Source of the DNA: Cucumibacter marinus DSM 18995
GTDB taxonomy: Bacteria; Pseudomonadota; Alphaproteobacteria; Rhizobiales; Devosiaceae
Direction: 5' to 3'
Assembly (NCBI RefSeq): GCF_000429865.1
Contig: NZ_AUCR01000001.1
Location: 1-64,000 of the forward strand
Length of the DNA: 64,000 nt
Both the position numbers and the translations under genes were made by a program. Under the pieces are notes generated by a model. That model saw only the letters and a list, made by a program, of their open reading frames with translations. It made no database searches and was not told the origin of the DNA. Below are positions 18,929-27,262 of this stretch, piece after piece. Position 1 is the stretch's first letter; every line of letters begins with the position of its first letter.

Positions 18929-19312
18929 ATGCAAGGCTTCCTGCTGGTCGGCGCGGGCGGCGCCCTTGGCGCCATGGGGCGTTATGGCGCCAGCGTCCTG
19001 GTGATGCGCGCCGGCTATTCCGGCTTTCCCTATGCCACCCTCATCGTCAATATCCTCGGCTCGCTCGCCATGGGGCTGCTGGTCGGCGGGTTGGCACGAC
19101 TGACACCGGAATGGGGACGTGAAGCGCAGCTTTTCATCGCCACGGGCCTGCTCGGCGGCTTCACGACCTTTTCCGCTTTTTCGCTTGATGCGGTCACCCT
19201 GATGGAGCGGGGACAAGGCATGAATGCCCTGGCTTACGTTCTGGCCTCCGTTCTGGCCTCGATTATTGCGCTGTTTATCGGTCTTTGGATCATGCGGTTG
19301 GGGGCGGCATGA
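18929..19312 (+). CDS. crcB: Fluoride ion exporter CrcB (Fluc)
   Basis: 127 residues with four membrane segments. The Fluc signatures are GGALGAMGRYGAS near the N-terminus, FPYATLIVNILGSLAMGLL and GLLGGFTTFSAFSLDAVTLM (the TTFS pore motif). It exports fluoride as a dual-topology dimer. No fluoride (crcB) riboswitch was recognised in the 26-base gap after rarA. The last four bases overlap the next gene's start. Confidence 0.95.
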   Translation: MQGFLLVGAGGALGAMGRYGASVLVMRAGYSGFPYATLIVNILGSLAMGLLVGGLARLTPEWGREAQLFIATGLLGGFTTFSAFSLDAVTLMERGQGMNALAYVLASVLASIIALFIGLWIMRLGAA

Positions 19313-20304
19313 GCGGGGTTCAGCACCGAACGGTCTCGCGACAGGAAGACGGCATGCGGCTCGACCGCTGGTTCGCCGCCAACTACCCGGACCTCCCGTT
19401 TTCAAGGCTTCAGAAGCTCATTCGCACGGGGCAGGTGCGGGTCGACAAGGGGCGTGCCAAGGCCGCCACGCGGCTGAGTTCGGGGCAGATCGTGCGCGTG
19501 CCGCCAATTGCACCGGCCGAGAACAAACCGCCCCGCGATGCCAACCCGAAGGACGCCGCGTTTCTGCGCGATCTCATCCTCTATGAGGACAAGGACATCT
19601 ATGTGTTCAACAAGCCGCACGGGCTGGCGGTGCAAGGTGGTTCTGGCACAAAGCGTCATCTTGACGGTATGTTAGCTGCACTTCCTAACGATAAAGGTGA
19701 GAAACCGAGACTGGTGCACAGGCTCGACCGGGATACCTCCGGGTGTCTGTTGGTGGCCAAGACCCGCTCGGCCGCCAGCCATTTCGGCAAGGTTTTTCGC
19801 TCGCGGTCGGCACGCAAGATCTATTGGGCGATCACCGCCCATGTGCCGCAGCCCAAACAGGGGCGTTTGTCGTGCTTTCTGGCCCGGCAGGCGACCGAGG
19901 ATGGCGAGCAGATGCAGGTTGTCGATCAGGGCGTCGACGGCGCGCAGCATTCCATCAGCTATTACTCGGTGATCGACGATGCGGCGGGGCAGTATGGCTG
20001 GGTATCCCTCAAGCCTGTCACGGGCCGTACCCACCAGCTCCGCGTTCACATGGCGCAGCTTGGTACGCCGATCCTCAACGATCCGCGCTATTTCAACATC
20101 GAGAACTGGGAGCCCGCCGAGGAAGTCGGCAAGGGCCTGCACCTGCATGCCCGGCGGCTGAGCCTGCCGCTGCCCAGCGGCAAGCGGCTCGACATCTCGG
20201 CGCCGCTGCCTCCGCATATGCAGAAAACCTTCGATCTGCTGGGGTTTGACGCCAGCCGCTACGATGTGCGCGAGACCGACCCGGAAGAAGAGGTCGAGGC
20301 ATGA
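19309..20304 (+). CDS. RluA-family 23S rRNA pseudouridine synthase (RluC-like)
   Basis: 331 residues from the ATG that overlaps the crcB stop (ATGA); eight upstream in-frame codons are inside crcB and were discarded. An S4 RNA-binding domain spans roughly 15-75 (RLDRWFAANYPDLPFSRLQK). The catalytic motif HRLDRDTSGCLLVAKT supplies the active-site aspartate, and GRTHQLRVHMAQLG lies downstream. It probably modifies 23S rRNA uridines such as 955/2504/2580, as RluC does. It is coupled at its end to a HAD gene. Confidence 0.9.
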   Translation: MSGVQHRTVSRQEDGMRLDRWFAANYPDLPFSRLQKLIRTGQVRVDKGRAKAATRLSSGQIVRVPPIAPAENKPPRDANPKDAAFLRDLILYEDKDIYVFNKPHGLAVQGGSGTKRHLDGMLAALPNDKGEKPRLVHRLDRDTSGCLLVAKTRSAASHFGKVFRSRSARKIYWAITAHVPQPKQGRLSCFLARQATEDGEQMQVVDQGVDGAQHSISYYSVIDDAAGQYGWVSLKPVTGRTHQLRVHMAQLGTPILNDPRYFNIENWEPAEEVGKGLHLHARRLSLPLPSGKRLDISAPLPPHMQKTFDLLGFDASRYDVRETDPEEEVEA

Positions 20305-20972
20305 GGCTGGTTGTTTTCGATGTTGACGGGACGCTGGTCGACAGTGCCGATATCATCGTTCAGTTGATGGGGGAGGCGTTCACGACCCATGGGCTGACCG
20401 TGCCGACCCCCGACGCAATCCGGCGTACGGTGGGGCTTTCGCTCGAAACCGCGATGGCGTCCCTTGCGGGGCTCAATGAGGCGGATGCCAAGATCGTTGC
20501 AGACCACTACCGCGCGCATACGCTTGATTACGTCTCCAGGGGTCTAATCAACGAGCCGCTCTATCCGGGGGCCTCGGAGGCCATCCTGCGGCTGGCGGGG
20601 CATGAGACGACGCTGTTGGGTGTGGCGACAGGCAAGAATTTGCGCGGGCTCAAGCGCATTCTGGGCCTGCATGATCTGACCGATCATTTTGTTACGTTCC
20701 AGACGCCGGACAATAACCCGTCGAAGCCACACCCGGGGATGATGCTGACGGCCATGGCGGAGACGGGAATCGATGAATCCCGCGCGGTCATGGTTGGTGA
20801 TACCAGCTTTGACATGGAATTGGCGCGGGCCGCTGGCGGCAAGGCGATCGGGGTGAGCTGGGGCTATCACGACCGGCAGTCGCTGATTGATGCGGGTGCA
20901 AACCTTGTCATCGACAATTACGAGCAGCTTGACGAAGCGCTCGAGACCGTGTTGGACACGCCCCATGCGTGA
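20301..20972 (+). CDS. HAD-superfamily hydrolase, phosphoglycolate phosphatase-like
   Basis: 223 residues. Motif I is VVFDVDGTLVDS (nucleophile Asp7, acid Asp9); motif II threonine lies in LGVATGKN; the motif III lysine is at PSKPHPGMM; motif IV is VMVGDTSFDMELA. The helical cap is inserted after motif I (subclass IA). It likely hydrolyses a small phosphoester such as phosphoglycolate or a nucleotide. The start overlaps the upstream synthase by four bases. Confidence 0.85.
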   Translation: MRLVVFDVDGTLVDSADIIVQLMGEAFTTHGLTVPTPDAIRRTVGLSLETAMASLAGLNEADAKIVADHYRAHTLDYVSRGLINEPLYPGASEAILRLAGHETTLLGVATGKNLRGLKRILGLHDLTDHFVTFQTPDNNPSKPHPGMMLTAMAETGIDESRAVMVGDTSFDMELARAAGGKAIGVSWGYHDRQSLIDAGANLVIDNYEQLDEALETVLDTPHA

Positions 20973-21750
20973 ATTTCTTGAAGATGCCCATGCCCACCGT
21001 GACGACGGCTATGGCCGGGCCCAAAAACATGCCCAGCGGCAGTTGCCCAAGCGGTTCTACAAAACGGCGGATGTGGCTGAAGGCGAGGGCGGGCTCTTCC
21101 GCGTTCTGCTCGATGGCAAGCCTATCAAGACACCGGGCCGCGCCACGGTCGAGATGCCCTCAAAGGCGCTGGCCGAGAAGGTGGCCGGCGAATGGGGCTC
21201 GCAAGGCGAGTTCATCGATCCGGCGTTGATGCCCTTTACCCGTCTCGTAAACACCAGCGTTGAATCCGGGGAGCAGGTCATACCGGCACTTCGGGCCGAG
21301 ATCGTCAAATATGCGGGCACCGACCTGCTGCTTTACCGTGCCGATGGTCCGGATTCGCTGGTCGAGCGCCAGGCAGAACACTGGGACAAGGCGCTTGCCG
21401 ATTTCGCGCGCCGGTTCGATATCAGGTTCGTGGCGACGACCGGCATCATGCACCAGCAGCAGTCGGAGGAAACTCTGACCCGTGTCGACAGGCTGACCGA
21501 GGGATTCGGTGTGTTCTCGCTGATGGCCGTCACCTCGATCACAGCCATCACAGGTTCGGCGGTGCTTTCGCTGGGGCTCGCGCACGATTTGTTCGAGCGT
21601 GATGCAGCGTGGGCCGCCGCGCATGTCGATGAGGACTTCAACATCTCCCAATGGGGAGAGGACAGCGAAGCCGCTGCGCGCAGGTCGAAGCGGCGTGAAG
21701 ACTATGACGCCGCGCTCGATATCCTGGGTTATGTCGAGGCTTCGGACTGA
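20965..21750 (+). CDS. ATP12-family F1-ATPase assembly chaperone
   Basis: 261 residues from the ATG that overlaps the HAD stop by eight bases; a longer upstream frame lies inside the HAD gene. The ATP12 features are KRFYKTADVAEGEGGLFRVL, KPIKTPGRATVEMPSKALAE and the central FIDPALMPFTRLVNTS. In mitochondria and alphaproteobacteria this family binds the F1 alpha subunit before assembly. The end overlaps the convergent folK gene by 22 bases. Confidence 0.92.
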   Translation: MREFLEDAHAHRDDGYGRAQKHAQRQLPKRFYKTADVAEGEGGLFRVLLDGKPIKTPGRATVEMPSKALAEKVAGEWGSQGEFIDPALMPFTRLVNTSVESGEQVIPALRAEIVKYAGTDLLLYRADGPDSLVERQAEHWDKALADFARRFDIRFVATTGIMHQQQSEETLTRVDRLTEGFGVFSLMAVTSITAITGSAVLSLGLAHDLFERDAAWAAAHVDEDFNISQWGEDSEAAARRSKRREDYDAALDILGYVEASD

Positions 21751-22184
21751 GCCCCAGCGACTTCCACGATCCAGTCGGCCATATCCGGAGCGATCTCACG
21801 TACCGGATCGAGCACAAAGGCGCGCTCATGGGCGTGCTCATGGGGCAGGGTGAGCCGGTCTGACCGGGTCTGCTTGTGGCCATAGGTGACGATGTCGATA
21901 TCGATCAGCCGCGGCCCCCATTTTTCGTCACGCTCACGCCCCATGGCCTTTTCAACCATCAGACAGGCATCGAGGAGATCATGCGCGGTCAGGGCCGTGT
22001 GGATCTCGACGGCCATATTGTAGAATTTCGGCTGGTCGGTCTTCCCCCAGGGTGCTGTTTCAATGACCTTGGAACGCCGGATCACGTGGATGTCCGGATG
22101 GGCATCGAGGCTGGCACAGGCTTTCTTGAGCTGGGTGAGCGGGTCGCCGATATTGGCGCCCAGGGCCAGAATGGCGCGGGTCAT
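21729..22184 (-). CDS. folK: Hydroxymethyldihydropterin pyrophosphokinase
   Basis: 151 residues from the ATG at 22184 (MTRAILALGANIGDPLTQLK); a longer frame upstream runs through folB and is not used. The HPPK motif KWGPRLIDIDIVTYG supplies the metal-binding aspartates. It transfers pyrophosphate from ATP to 6-hydroxymethyl-7,8-dihydropterin in folate synthesis. It is the last gene of a tight folP-folB-folK run, one base after folB. Confidence 0.95.
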   Translation of the reverse strand: MTRAILALGANIGDPLTQLKKACASLDAHPDIHVIRRSKVIETAPWGKTDQPKFYNMAVEIHTALTAHDLLDACLMVEKAMGRERDEKWGPRLIDIDIVTYGHKQTRSDRLTLPHEHAHERAFVLDPVREIAPDMADWIVEVAGAQSEAST

Positions 22185-22185
22185 A

Positions 22186-22563
22186 TTAGCGGTTGGTCCT
22201 CTCGCGGAAAATTTCGATGGCGAATTCGCCGACAACGACTGGAATCGGGGCTTCGGGTTTGCGTACGCGGATGCGGACCCATTCGAAATGCTCGAACGAG
22301 TCAAACAGGCGGTCGGCAATATGCTGGGCCAACGCCTCGATCAGCTTGAAACGTCTCTCTTCGAATGCGGTCTGGATGACGCTGAAGATGTCGACATAGG
22401 AAATCGTCTGGTTGACGTCATCGCTCTGGCAGGCGGTAGACAGATCGACACCGCATTCGATGTCGAGCCGGAAGCGCTGGCCGAGGCTGTTCTCCTCCAG
22501 CATGACGCCGTGATAGCCATAAAAGGCCAGGTCCGAGAGGATGATCTTGTCTGCCTGTGCCAT
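22186..22563 (-). CDS. folB: Dihydroneopterin aldolase
   Basis: 125 residues. FYGYHGVMLEENSLGQRFRL and DVNQTISYVDIFSVIQ are the DHNA signature regions, and the second half holds the conserved LIEALAQHIADRLF. It cleaves dihydroneopterin to hydroxymethyldihydropterin and glycolaldehyde, the step before FolK. The start shares one base with the folP stop (TGATG). Confidence 0.94.
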   Translation of the reverse strand: MAQADKIILSDLAFYGYHGVMLEENSLGQRFRLDIECGVDLSTACQSDDVNQTISYVDIFSVIQTAFEERRFKLIEALAQHIADRLFDSFEHFEWVRIRVRKPEAPIPVVVGEFAIEIFRERTNR

Positions 22564-23417
22564 CAGACCTCCAGTGGCGGTGGAGCGCCATAGCGGGTTG
22601 CCCGGGCCACGGCGAGTCCATCAAGATTGGCTCGCACATCGTGCACCCGGAAGATATGGCCGCCCTTGAGATAGGCAAGTACCGAAGTAGCCACAGTCGC
22701 AGCCAGCCGGTCCTTTGGCGGTACGCCCAGCAATTTGCCCAACATGGATTTTCGAGAGGTTCCGATCAACATCGGAAAGCCAAGCGAGAGCAGTTCATCG
22801 AGCCGGTTGAGAAGGACATAGTTCTCTTCAAAGGTCTTGCCAAAACCAAAACCCGGGTCGAGCACGATCCGGTCCTTCGGGATACCGGCCTTGTCCGCGA
22901 TCATCAGGGTCTGATCGAAATAGCGGGCCATTTCGGTGATCAGATCCTTGTCGCGGTCGCGCTTCAGATCCCAGTGCATGGCGATGACGGGCACGTCGGC
23001 AGCAGCTGCCACGTCGGCGATTTCGGGATCGCGCTGAAATCCACAGACATCATTGACAATGACCGCGCCAGCCTCAATCGCCTGATCGGCAACGATGGCC
23101 TTATAAGTGTCGATGGATATGGGCAGGCCGTAGTTCGTTTCCCGCAGGGCATCGAGTACCGGCATCACCCGGTCGAGTTCCTGCTGGGCGGTGACTTCCT
23201 CGGCGCCCGGGCGGGTGCTTTCACCCCCCACATCGAGGATCGCGGCGCCTTCGGCCTTCATGCGTTCGGCACTCGAGAGGGCATCCTCAAGGCTGAAATT
23301 GTCCCCGCCGTCCGAAAAGCTGTCAGGGGTTGTGTTGAGGATGCCCATCACAACCGGTTCATCACCCAGCCGGAGTTCGCCCGCGGGCAGCCGGAGGGTG
23401 TAGGAACGATGGGTCAC
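22563..23417 (-). CDS. folP: Dihydropteroate synthase
   Basis: 284 residues, starting at a GTG that overlaps the rimO stop (GTGA). The two DHPS signatures are present: [17 protein letters not shown] near the N-terminus and [18 protein letters not shown]. The later motifs [17 protein letters not shown] and [13 protein letters not shown] are intact. It joins p-aminobenzoate to hydroxymethyldihydropterin pyrophosphate and is the sulfonamide target. Confidence 0.97.
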   Translation of the reverse strand: MTHRSYTLRLPAGELRLGDEPVVMGILNTTPDSFSDGGDNFSLEDALSSAERMKAEGAAILDVGGESTRPGAEEVTAQQELDRVMPVLDALRETNYGLPISIDTYKAIVADQAIEAGAVIVNDVCGFQRDPEIADVAAAADVPVIAMHWDLKRDRDKDLITEMARYFDQTLMIADKAGIPKDRIVLDPGFGFGKTFEENYVLLNRLDELLSLGFPMLIGTSRKSMLGKLLGVPPKDRLAATVATSVLAYLKGGHIFRVHDVRANLDGLAVARATRYGAPPPLEV

Positions 23418-24742
23418 TGGGCAGATCCGGCCGTCGCGTAGAGATCGTATTCGTCCGAGCCGGTGACGGTGACGGTAATCAGGTCGCCTGGTTTGATGCC
23501 GTCAGCGTGCGCGACGATCACCTGGCCATCGATATCCGGCGCATCCCATTTGCTGCGGCCGATCACCACCGATTCCTCGGGGCGGACGTCGTCGACCAGA
23601 ACCTCGATCTCGCGGCCGACCTTGCGCGCGAGAAGACGGGCGCTGATGGCCTGTGCTTTTTCCATCAGGCGGCCGTAACGCTCGGCTTTGACCTCGGCGG
23701 GCACCTGGCCCTCGATCTCGTTGGATCTGGCGCCGGAAACCGGCTCGTATTCGAAAGCGCCGACGCGGTCGATCTCTGCTTCCTCGAGCCAGTCGAGCAG
23801 CATTTCGAAATCGGCCTCGGTCTCGCCGGGGAAGCCGACGATGAAAGTCGAGCGGATGGCGAGATCCGGGCAGGTCTGACGCCAGGCCTTGACCCGGTCG
23901 AGTGTCTTTTCCTGGTTCGCAGGGCGCCGCATGGCCTTGAGAACCGTCGGAGAGGCGTGCTGGAAGGGAATGTCGAGATAGGGCAGGATCTTGCCGTCCG
24001 CCATCAGCTCGATGGCCGCGTCAACATGCGGATAGGGATAGACATAGTGCAGGCGCACCCAGGCATCGAGTTCGCCCATTTCCTCGCACAGATCAAGGAA
24101 CTTCGCCTTCACCTGACGCCCGTGATAGGGGGAGGTCGCGTATTTGATGTCCTGGCCATAGGCCGAAGTGTCCTGGGAGATCACCATGATCTCCTTGACC
24201 CCGGCCTTGACCAGGCGTTCCGCCTCGTAAAGCACGCTGGCGGCCGGGCGTGAGACCAGGTCGCCGCGGATCGAGGGGATGATGCAGAACGAACAGCGGT
24301 TCGAGCAGCCCTCGGAAATCTTGAGATAGGCGTAATGGCGCGGGGTCAGCTTGAGCCCCTGGGGCGGCACCAGGTCTTCAAACGGCTTGGGGACCGGCGG
24401 CAGGCTCTCATGCACGGCCTCAACAACGGCTTCGTATTGCTGCGGGCCGGTGACGGCGAGCACCTTGGGATGGGCACCGCGGATGAGTTCTTCCTCATTG
24501 CCCAGGCACCCGGTGACGACGACCTTGCCGTTTTCGCTCAGCGCTTCGCCGATCGCGTCGAGGCTTTCCGCCTTGGCGCTGTCGAGAAAGCCGCAGGTAT
24601 TGACGATGACGAGGTCGGCACCGTCATAGCTGGGTGAGAAATTGTACCCCTGAGCGCGGAGCGTCGTCAGGATGCGTTCGGAATCGACCAAGGCCTTGGG
24701 GCAGCCGAGGCTGACAAGCCCGATCGTGGGGGTGCTGGACAT
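23414..24742 (-). CDS. rimO: Ribosomal protein S12 methylthiotransferase
   Basis: 442 residues. The UPF0004 N-terminal domain starts [16 protein letters not shown] and holds the second-cluster cysteines ([15 protein letters not shown]). The radical-SAM domain has the CxxxCxxC motif in [23 protein letters not shown] domain closes the protein. It adds a methylthio group to Asp88 of S12. Translation is coupled to folP downstream. Confidence 0.97.
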   Translation of the reverse strand: MSSTPTIGLVSLGCPKALVDSERILTTLRAQGYNFSPSYDGADLVIVNTCGFLDSAKAESLDAIGEALSENGKVVVTGCLGNEEELIRGAHPKVLAVTGPQQYEAVVEAVHESLPPVPKPFEDLVPPQGLKLTPRHYAYLKISEGCSNRCSFCIIPSIRGDLVSRPAASVLYEAERLVKAGVKEIMVISQDTSAYGQDIKYATSPYHGRQVKAKFLDLCEEMGELDAWVRLHYVYPYPHVDAAIELMADGKILPYLDIPFQHASPTVLKAMRRPANQEKTLDRVKAWRQTCPDLAIRSTFIVGFPGETEADFEMLLDWLEEAEIDRVGAFEYEPVSGARSNEIEGQVPAEVKAERYGRLMEKAQAISARLLARKVGREIEVLVDDVRPEESVVIGRSKWDAPDIDGQVIVAHADGIKPGDLITVTVTGSDEYDLYATAGSAQ

Positions 24743-24826
24743 TCGCGTCTCTGTCGGTCCGGATTGAGGCGCCGTTCTACTCTTTTGGCCGCAAAGGTCA
24801 ATGGGCGAATGGCCGGCGCCGGGCTG

Positions 24827-25462
24827 CTATGCCTTATCCGAAGGGCTTGATTTCCGGGCCGTTGAGGTCTTGCGGGCGGTGCCGGATTTGCTCGCCGGGC
24901 CACGCTTGGCCGGGGCCTTTGGCGCGGATGACCCGCTTGCCTTCGCCGGGCCCTTTGCCGCCGGGCTGGTTTTGGCGCGCGTTGCGGTCTTGGCAGTGCT
25001 CCGGGCAGAGGTTTTGGCAGCGCTGGCGCGGCTTGCAGGTTTCGCTGCAGTCCTGGCGGCCGGTTTGGACGAATTGTCCGGGATTTGCGCCGGTTCCTCT
25101 TCCTCCTCGGCCAGTTCTTCAAGCGCATCGCGCACGTCATCAAAAATGCTGGTCTGCGGTTGAGGCTGTACGGTCTCTGCGTCCAGGACCTTGGCATTGG
25201 CCCTGAAGAACACGATCAGGCCTTCACAGACCAAGCGCAACACCACGAAGGCGAGCAGGCCGAAAACTGCGATTTCCAGAAGCCCCCAGAGCCCGGCGCC
25301 GAACGAGGTGCCGAAAGTGGCGAACAGATGAGAGACTGCCCAAAGCACGATGGCACCCAGTCCAAGCAGATAAAACAGCTTGATGATGCGCGGGCCGATC
25401 AACCGGTCGAGGTTGAACAGTGTGGGGCTGGTCGAGAGTTTCTTGAGATCGTCCGGGGTCAT
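24827..25462 (-). CDS. DUF4282 membrane protein with a Lys/Ala/Pro-rich tail
   Basis: 211 residues. The N-terminal third fits DUF4282: FNLDRLIGPRIIKLFYLLGL, then two membrane segments (about 28-48 and 57-77) and a short CEGLIVFFRANAKVL helix. A spacer with an acidic run (about 117-123) leads into roughly 80 residues built almost only from Ala, Lys, Ser, Thr, Pro and Arg, like bacterial histone H1-type tails. The topology would leave the tail in the cytoplasm, perhaps touching nucleic acid; that is inference. Function is unknown. It lies alone between lipB and rimO. Confidence 0.8.
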   Translation of the reverse strand: MTPDDLKKLSTSPTLFNLDRLIGPRIIKLFYLLGLGAIVLWAVSHLFATFGTSFGAGLWGLLEIAVFGLLAFVVLRLVCEGLIVFFRANAKVLDAETVQPQPQTSIFDDVRDALEELAEEEEEPAQIPDNSSKPAARTAAKPASRASAAKTSARSTAKTATRAKTSPAAKGPAKASGSSAPKAPAKRGPASKSGTARKTSTARKSSPSDKA

Positions 25463-25559
25463 GATGCGTCCGCCCTTTGTCGGAATTTCGGTCCTGATCC
25501 GTTGAAAACCCTATCGTTTCAGGCCGTGACTTTAAAGGTTTATCGGTATGACGCCCGCG

Positions 25560-26270
25560 TTACCGGGCCGAAACGGGGCCGAAAATCGGCTCGAAACATT
25601 CGCGCAGTGCGATATCGACTTCCTCCATGGAGACGATCTGACCGAGATCTTCGAAGCTCGTCACGTCCTGATCGGCAATGCCGCAAGGCACGATACCGGC
25701 ATAGTGGGAAAGGTCGGGCGACACGTTTAGTGAGATGCCGTGATAGCTGACCCAGCGGCTGACCCGGACACCAATCGCTGAAATCTTGTCATAGCGCTGC
25801 GGGCCCTTTTCGGGGCGTTTGACCCAGACACCAATGGCGCCTTCGCGGCGCTCGCCCTTGATGTTGAAGCGTTCAAGCGTGTCGATCACCCATTGTTCGA
25901 GGCCGTTGACGAGCGCCCGGATGTCACGACCGCGCGTCCTCAGGTCCAGCATGACATAGGCAATGCGCTGGCCGGGGCCATGATAGGTGTACTGGCCGCC
26001 ACGACCGGTCTTGAAAACGGGCAGGGCGTTGGCGTCGAGCAGGTCCTCGGGCTTGGCGGAGGTGCCTGCGGTGAACAGGGCCGGATGCTCGAGGAGCCAG
26101 ATGCGTTCGCCCGCTTCACCGCGCGCAATGGCGGCCGCATGGGCCTGCATTTCGTCAAGGGCGTAAGGGTAGTCGACCGGGGCCGAAGCGATCTCCCAGC
26201 GGGCCGGAGTCACCCCGTCACCGGCGAGAAGCGGCGTTCGATCCTGTTTCGGCACGGAAGTGGTATCCAT
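25560..26270 (-). CDS. lipB: Octanoyl-[ACP]:protein N-octanoyltransferase
   Basis: 236 residues. The conserved [20 protein letters not shown] region is present, with the catalytic pair Lys162 ([18 protein letters not shown]) and Cys196 (YAGIVPCGI). It moves octanoate from ACP to lipoyl domains, the first step of endogenous lipoate synthesis, followed by LipA (not in the window). It is transcribed away from the SpoA gene across a 97-base gap. Confidence 0.96.
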   Translation of the reverse strand: MDTTSVPKQDRTPLLAGDGVTPARWEIASAPVDYPYALDEMQAHAAAIARGEAGERIWLLEHPALFTAGTSAKPEDLLDANALPVFKTGRGGQYTYHGPGQRIAYVMLDLRTRGRDIRALVNGLEQWVIDTLERFNIKGERREGAIGVWVKRPEKGPQRYDKISAIGVRVSRWVSYHGISLNVSPDLSHYAGIVPCGIADQDVTSFEDLGQIVSMEEVDIALRECFEPIFGPVSAR

Positions 26271-26290
26271 CTTAACTTTTCCCTAACCAA

Positions 26291-26317
26291 GGATAACCGA
26301 TTGTGAAGCGGTTATCC
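26291..26317. promoter_or_regulatory. Inverted repeat in the lipB/SpoA divergent gap
   Basis: GGATAACCG (26291-26299) and CGGTTATCC (26309-26317) are perfect inverted arms around nine bases. It sits about 20 bases upstream of the lipB start and 50 bases upstream of the SpoA gene. No T tract follows on either strand, so an operator is more likely than a terminator. The binding protein is unknown. Confidence 0.45.
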
Positions 26318-26367
26318 CCGCGCGATTCACCATATGGGACAGCGGGTGGAGTTTTGAAAGGCGCTTC

Positions 26368-26601
26368 ATGAGCACATTCGATTCGATCGAGGTGGACATT
26401 ACCGTCGAGCTGGGGGCGACGACCATGCCTATCCATCACCTTTTGCGGATGGGGCGTGGCGCGGTCATCGAACTCGATGCGATCGAAACCGATCTCATGA
26501 AGATCTATGCCAACAAGACGCTTGTGGCCTTTGGCGAAGTGAAGATCGATGATGGGCACCTTTCCGTCGAGGTGGTGGAGAAGGCGCACAAGAAAGTTTG
26601 A
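26368..26601 (+). CDS. Stand-alone SpoA (FliN/FliM C-terminal) domain protein
   Basis: 77 residues that consist almost entirely of one SpoA domain: EVDITVELGATTMPIHHLLR, MGRGAVIELDAIE and YANKTLVAFGEVKIDDG follow the FliN C-terminal pattern. The N-terminal part of normal FliN is absent, and no flagellar gene is nearby. SpoA domains pair with one another in C-rings and type III sorting platforms, so this could be a small partner of a full-length FliN/FliM encoded elsewhere. Role not established. Confidence 0.8.
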   Translation: MSTFDSIEVDITVELGATTMPIHHLLRMGRGAVIELDAIETDLMKIYANKTLVAFGEVKIDDGHLSVEVVEKAHKKV

Positions 26602-26702
26602 GCGCGGCTCACTTTTCTCGCATTGAGCGCTTGAGCGCCGTCAATTCATTTGATAGAGCAAGCGCGCTCCGGAGCGGATCGCTTCGGACGCCTCCATCAC
26701 GT

Positions 26703-26789
26703 GCGGTCGTGGCGGAATTGGTAGACGCGCAGCGTTGAGGTCGCTGTGGGGTAAAACCCGTGGAAGTTCGAGTCTTCTCGACCGCACCA
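26703..26789 (+). tRNA. tRNA-Leu(GAG)
   Basis: An 87-base class II tRNA with encoded CCA. The acceptor arms are GCGGTCG (26703-26709) and CGACCGC (26779-26785), followed by A and CCA. The anticodon stem CAGCG/CGCTG holds the loop TTGAGGT, so the anticodon is GAG, reading CUC/CUU leucine codons. The variable arm is long (GTGGGGTAAAACCCGT), as expected for leucine. Confidence 0.95.
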
Positions 26790-26870
26790 TTTCGAACCGG
26801 CGCCTCCGGCGCCCGTTCGGTCCAGTGGACCGAATTGAGGTTCGAAAGCTTGGAGAGCTGCGCTCGAGTG
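26790..26870 (+). repeat. Apex-conserved hairpin unit abutting tRNA-Leu, copy 2
   Basis: Directly after the tRNA CCA end come TTCGAACC and a later GGTTCGAA, GGCGCC-TCC-GGCGCC, and the hairpin TTCGGTCCA/TGGACCGAA (26816-26834, apex CC-AGT-GG). A 19-base spacer leads to AGAGCTGCGCTCGA (26854-26867). The order matches the units at 14510-14563 and 37386-37546. The hairpins may also act as the tRNA's terminator region, though no clear T run follows. Confidence 0.7.
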
Positions 26871-26941
26871 GCAAATCCCCTCGAAAATCTTGATGGTTTT
26901 GCAGGGCCGGCGAGGGCTTCCTCGACGGGCCGAAGTGCACA

Positions 26942-27262
26942 TCAATGGCTGTGGACCGGTGCGAATTGCGAGAAGACTTCAGTCGCCTCCGGCAAGTCGG
27001 CAATCGGGATGTAGTCGCTCACCTCCGCGTAGCGGCCCCACATGGCCTGGACTTCGGGTAACTCGTGTGCCGTGGCAATGGCGCCATCCGCCCATTCGAA
27101 GATTTCGACCACCGTTCCGTCTGCGGCCTGTGCGATAATCGGCGTGCGGTCGGTCGCCAAGCCCAATGCCCGCAGGATCGGCACATGGGCGCGCGAAAGC
27201 GCCAGAAGCTCCTCGACCTTTCCCGGTTTGGGTTTGTAGGCCACGATCACCAGATCACCCAT
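26942..27262 (-). CDS. Small ABM-like (dimeric alpha-beta barrel) protein
   Basis: 106 residues from the ATG at 27262, chosen because AGGAAA lies eight bases upstream; a longer frame to 27343 runs inside the upstream gene. It starts MGDLVIVAYKPKPGKVEELL and continues with TVVEIFEWADGAIATAH, a pattern of the ferredoxin-like antibiotic-biosynthesis-monooxygenase or NIPSNAP-type fold. The catalytic role is unknown. Its start overlaps the end of the upstream membrane-protein gene by eight bases. Confidence 0.65.
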   Translation of the reverse strand: MGDLVIVAYKPKPGKVEELLALSRAHVPILRALGLATDRTPIIAQAADGTVVEIFEWADGAIATAHELPEVQAMWGRYAEVSDYIPIADLPEATEVFSQFAPVHSH

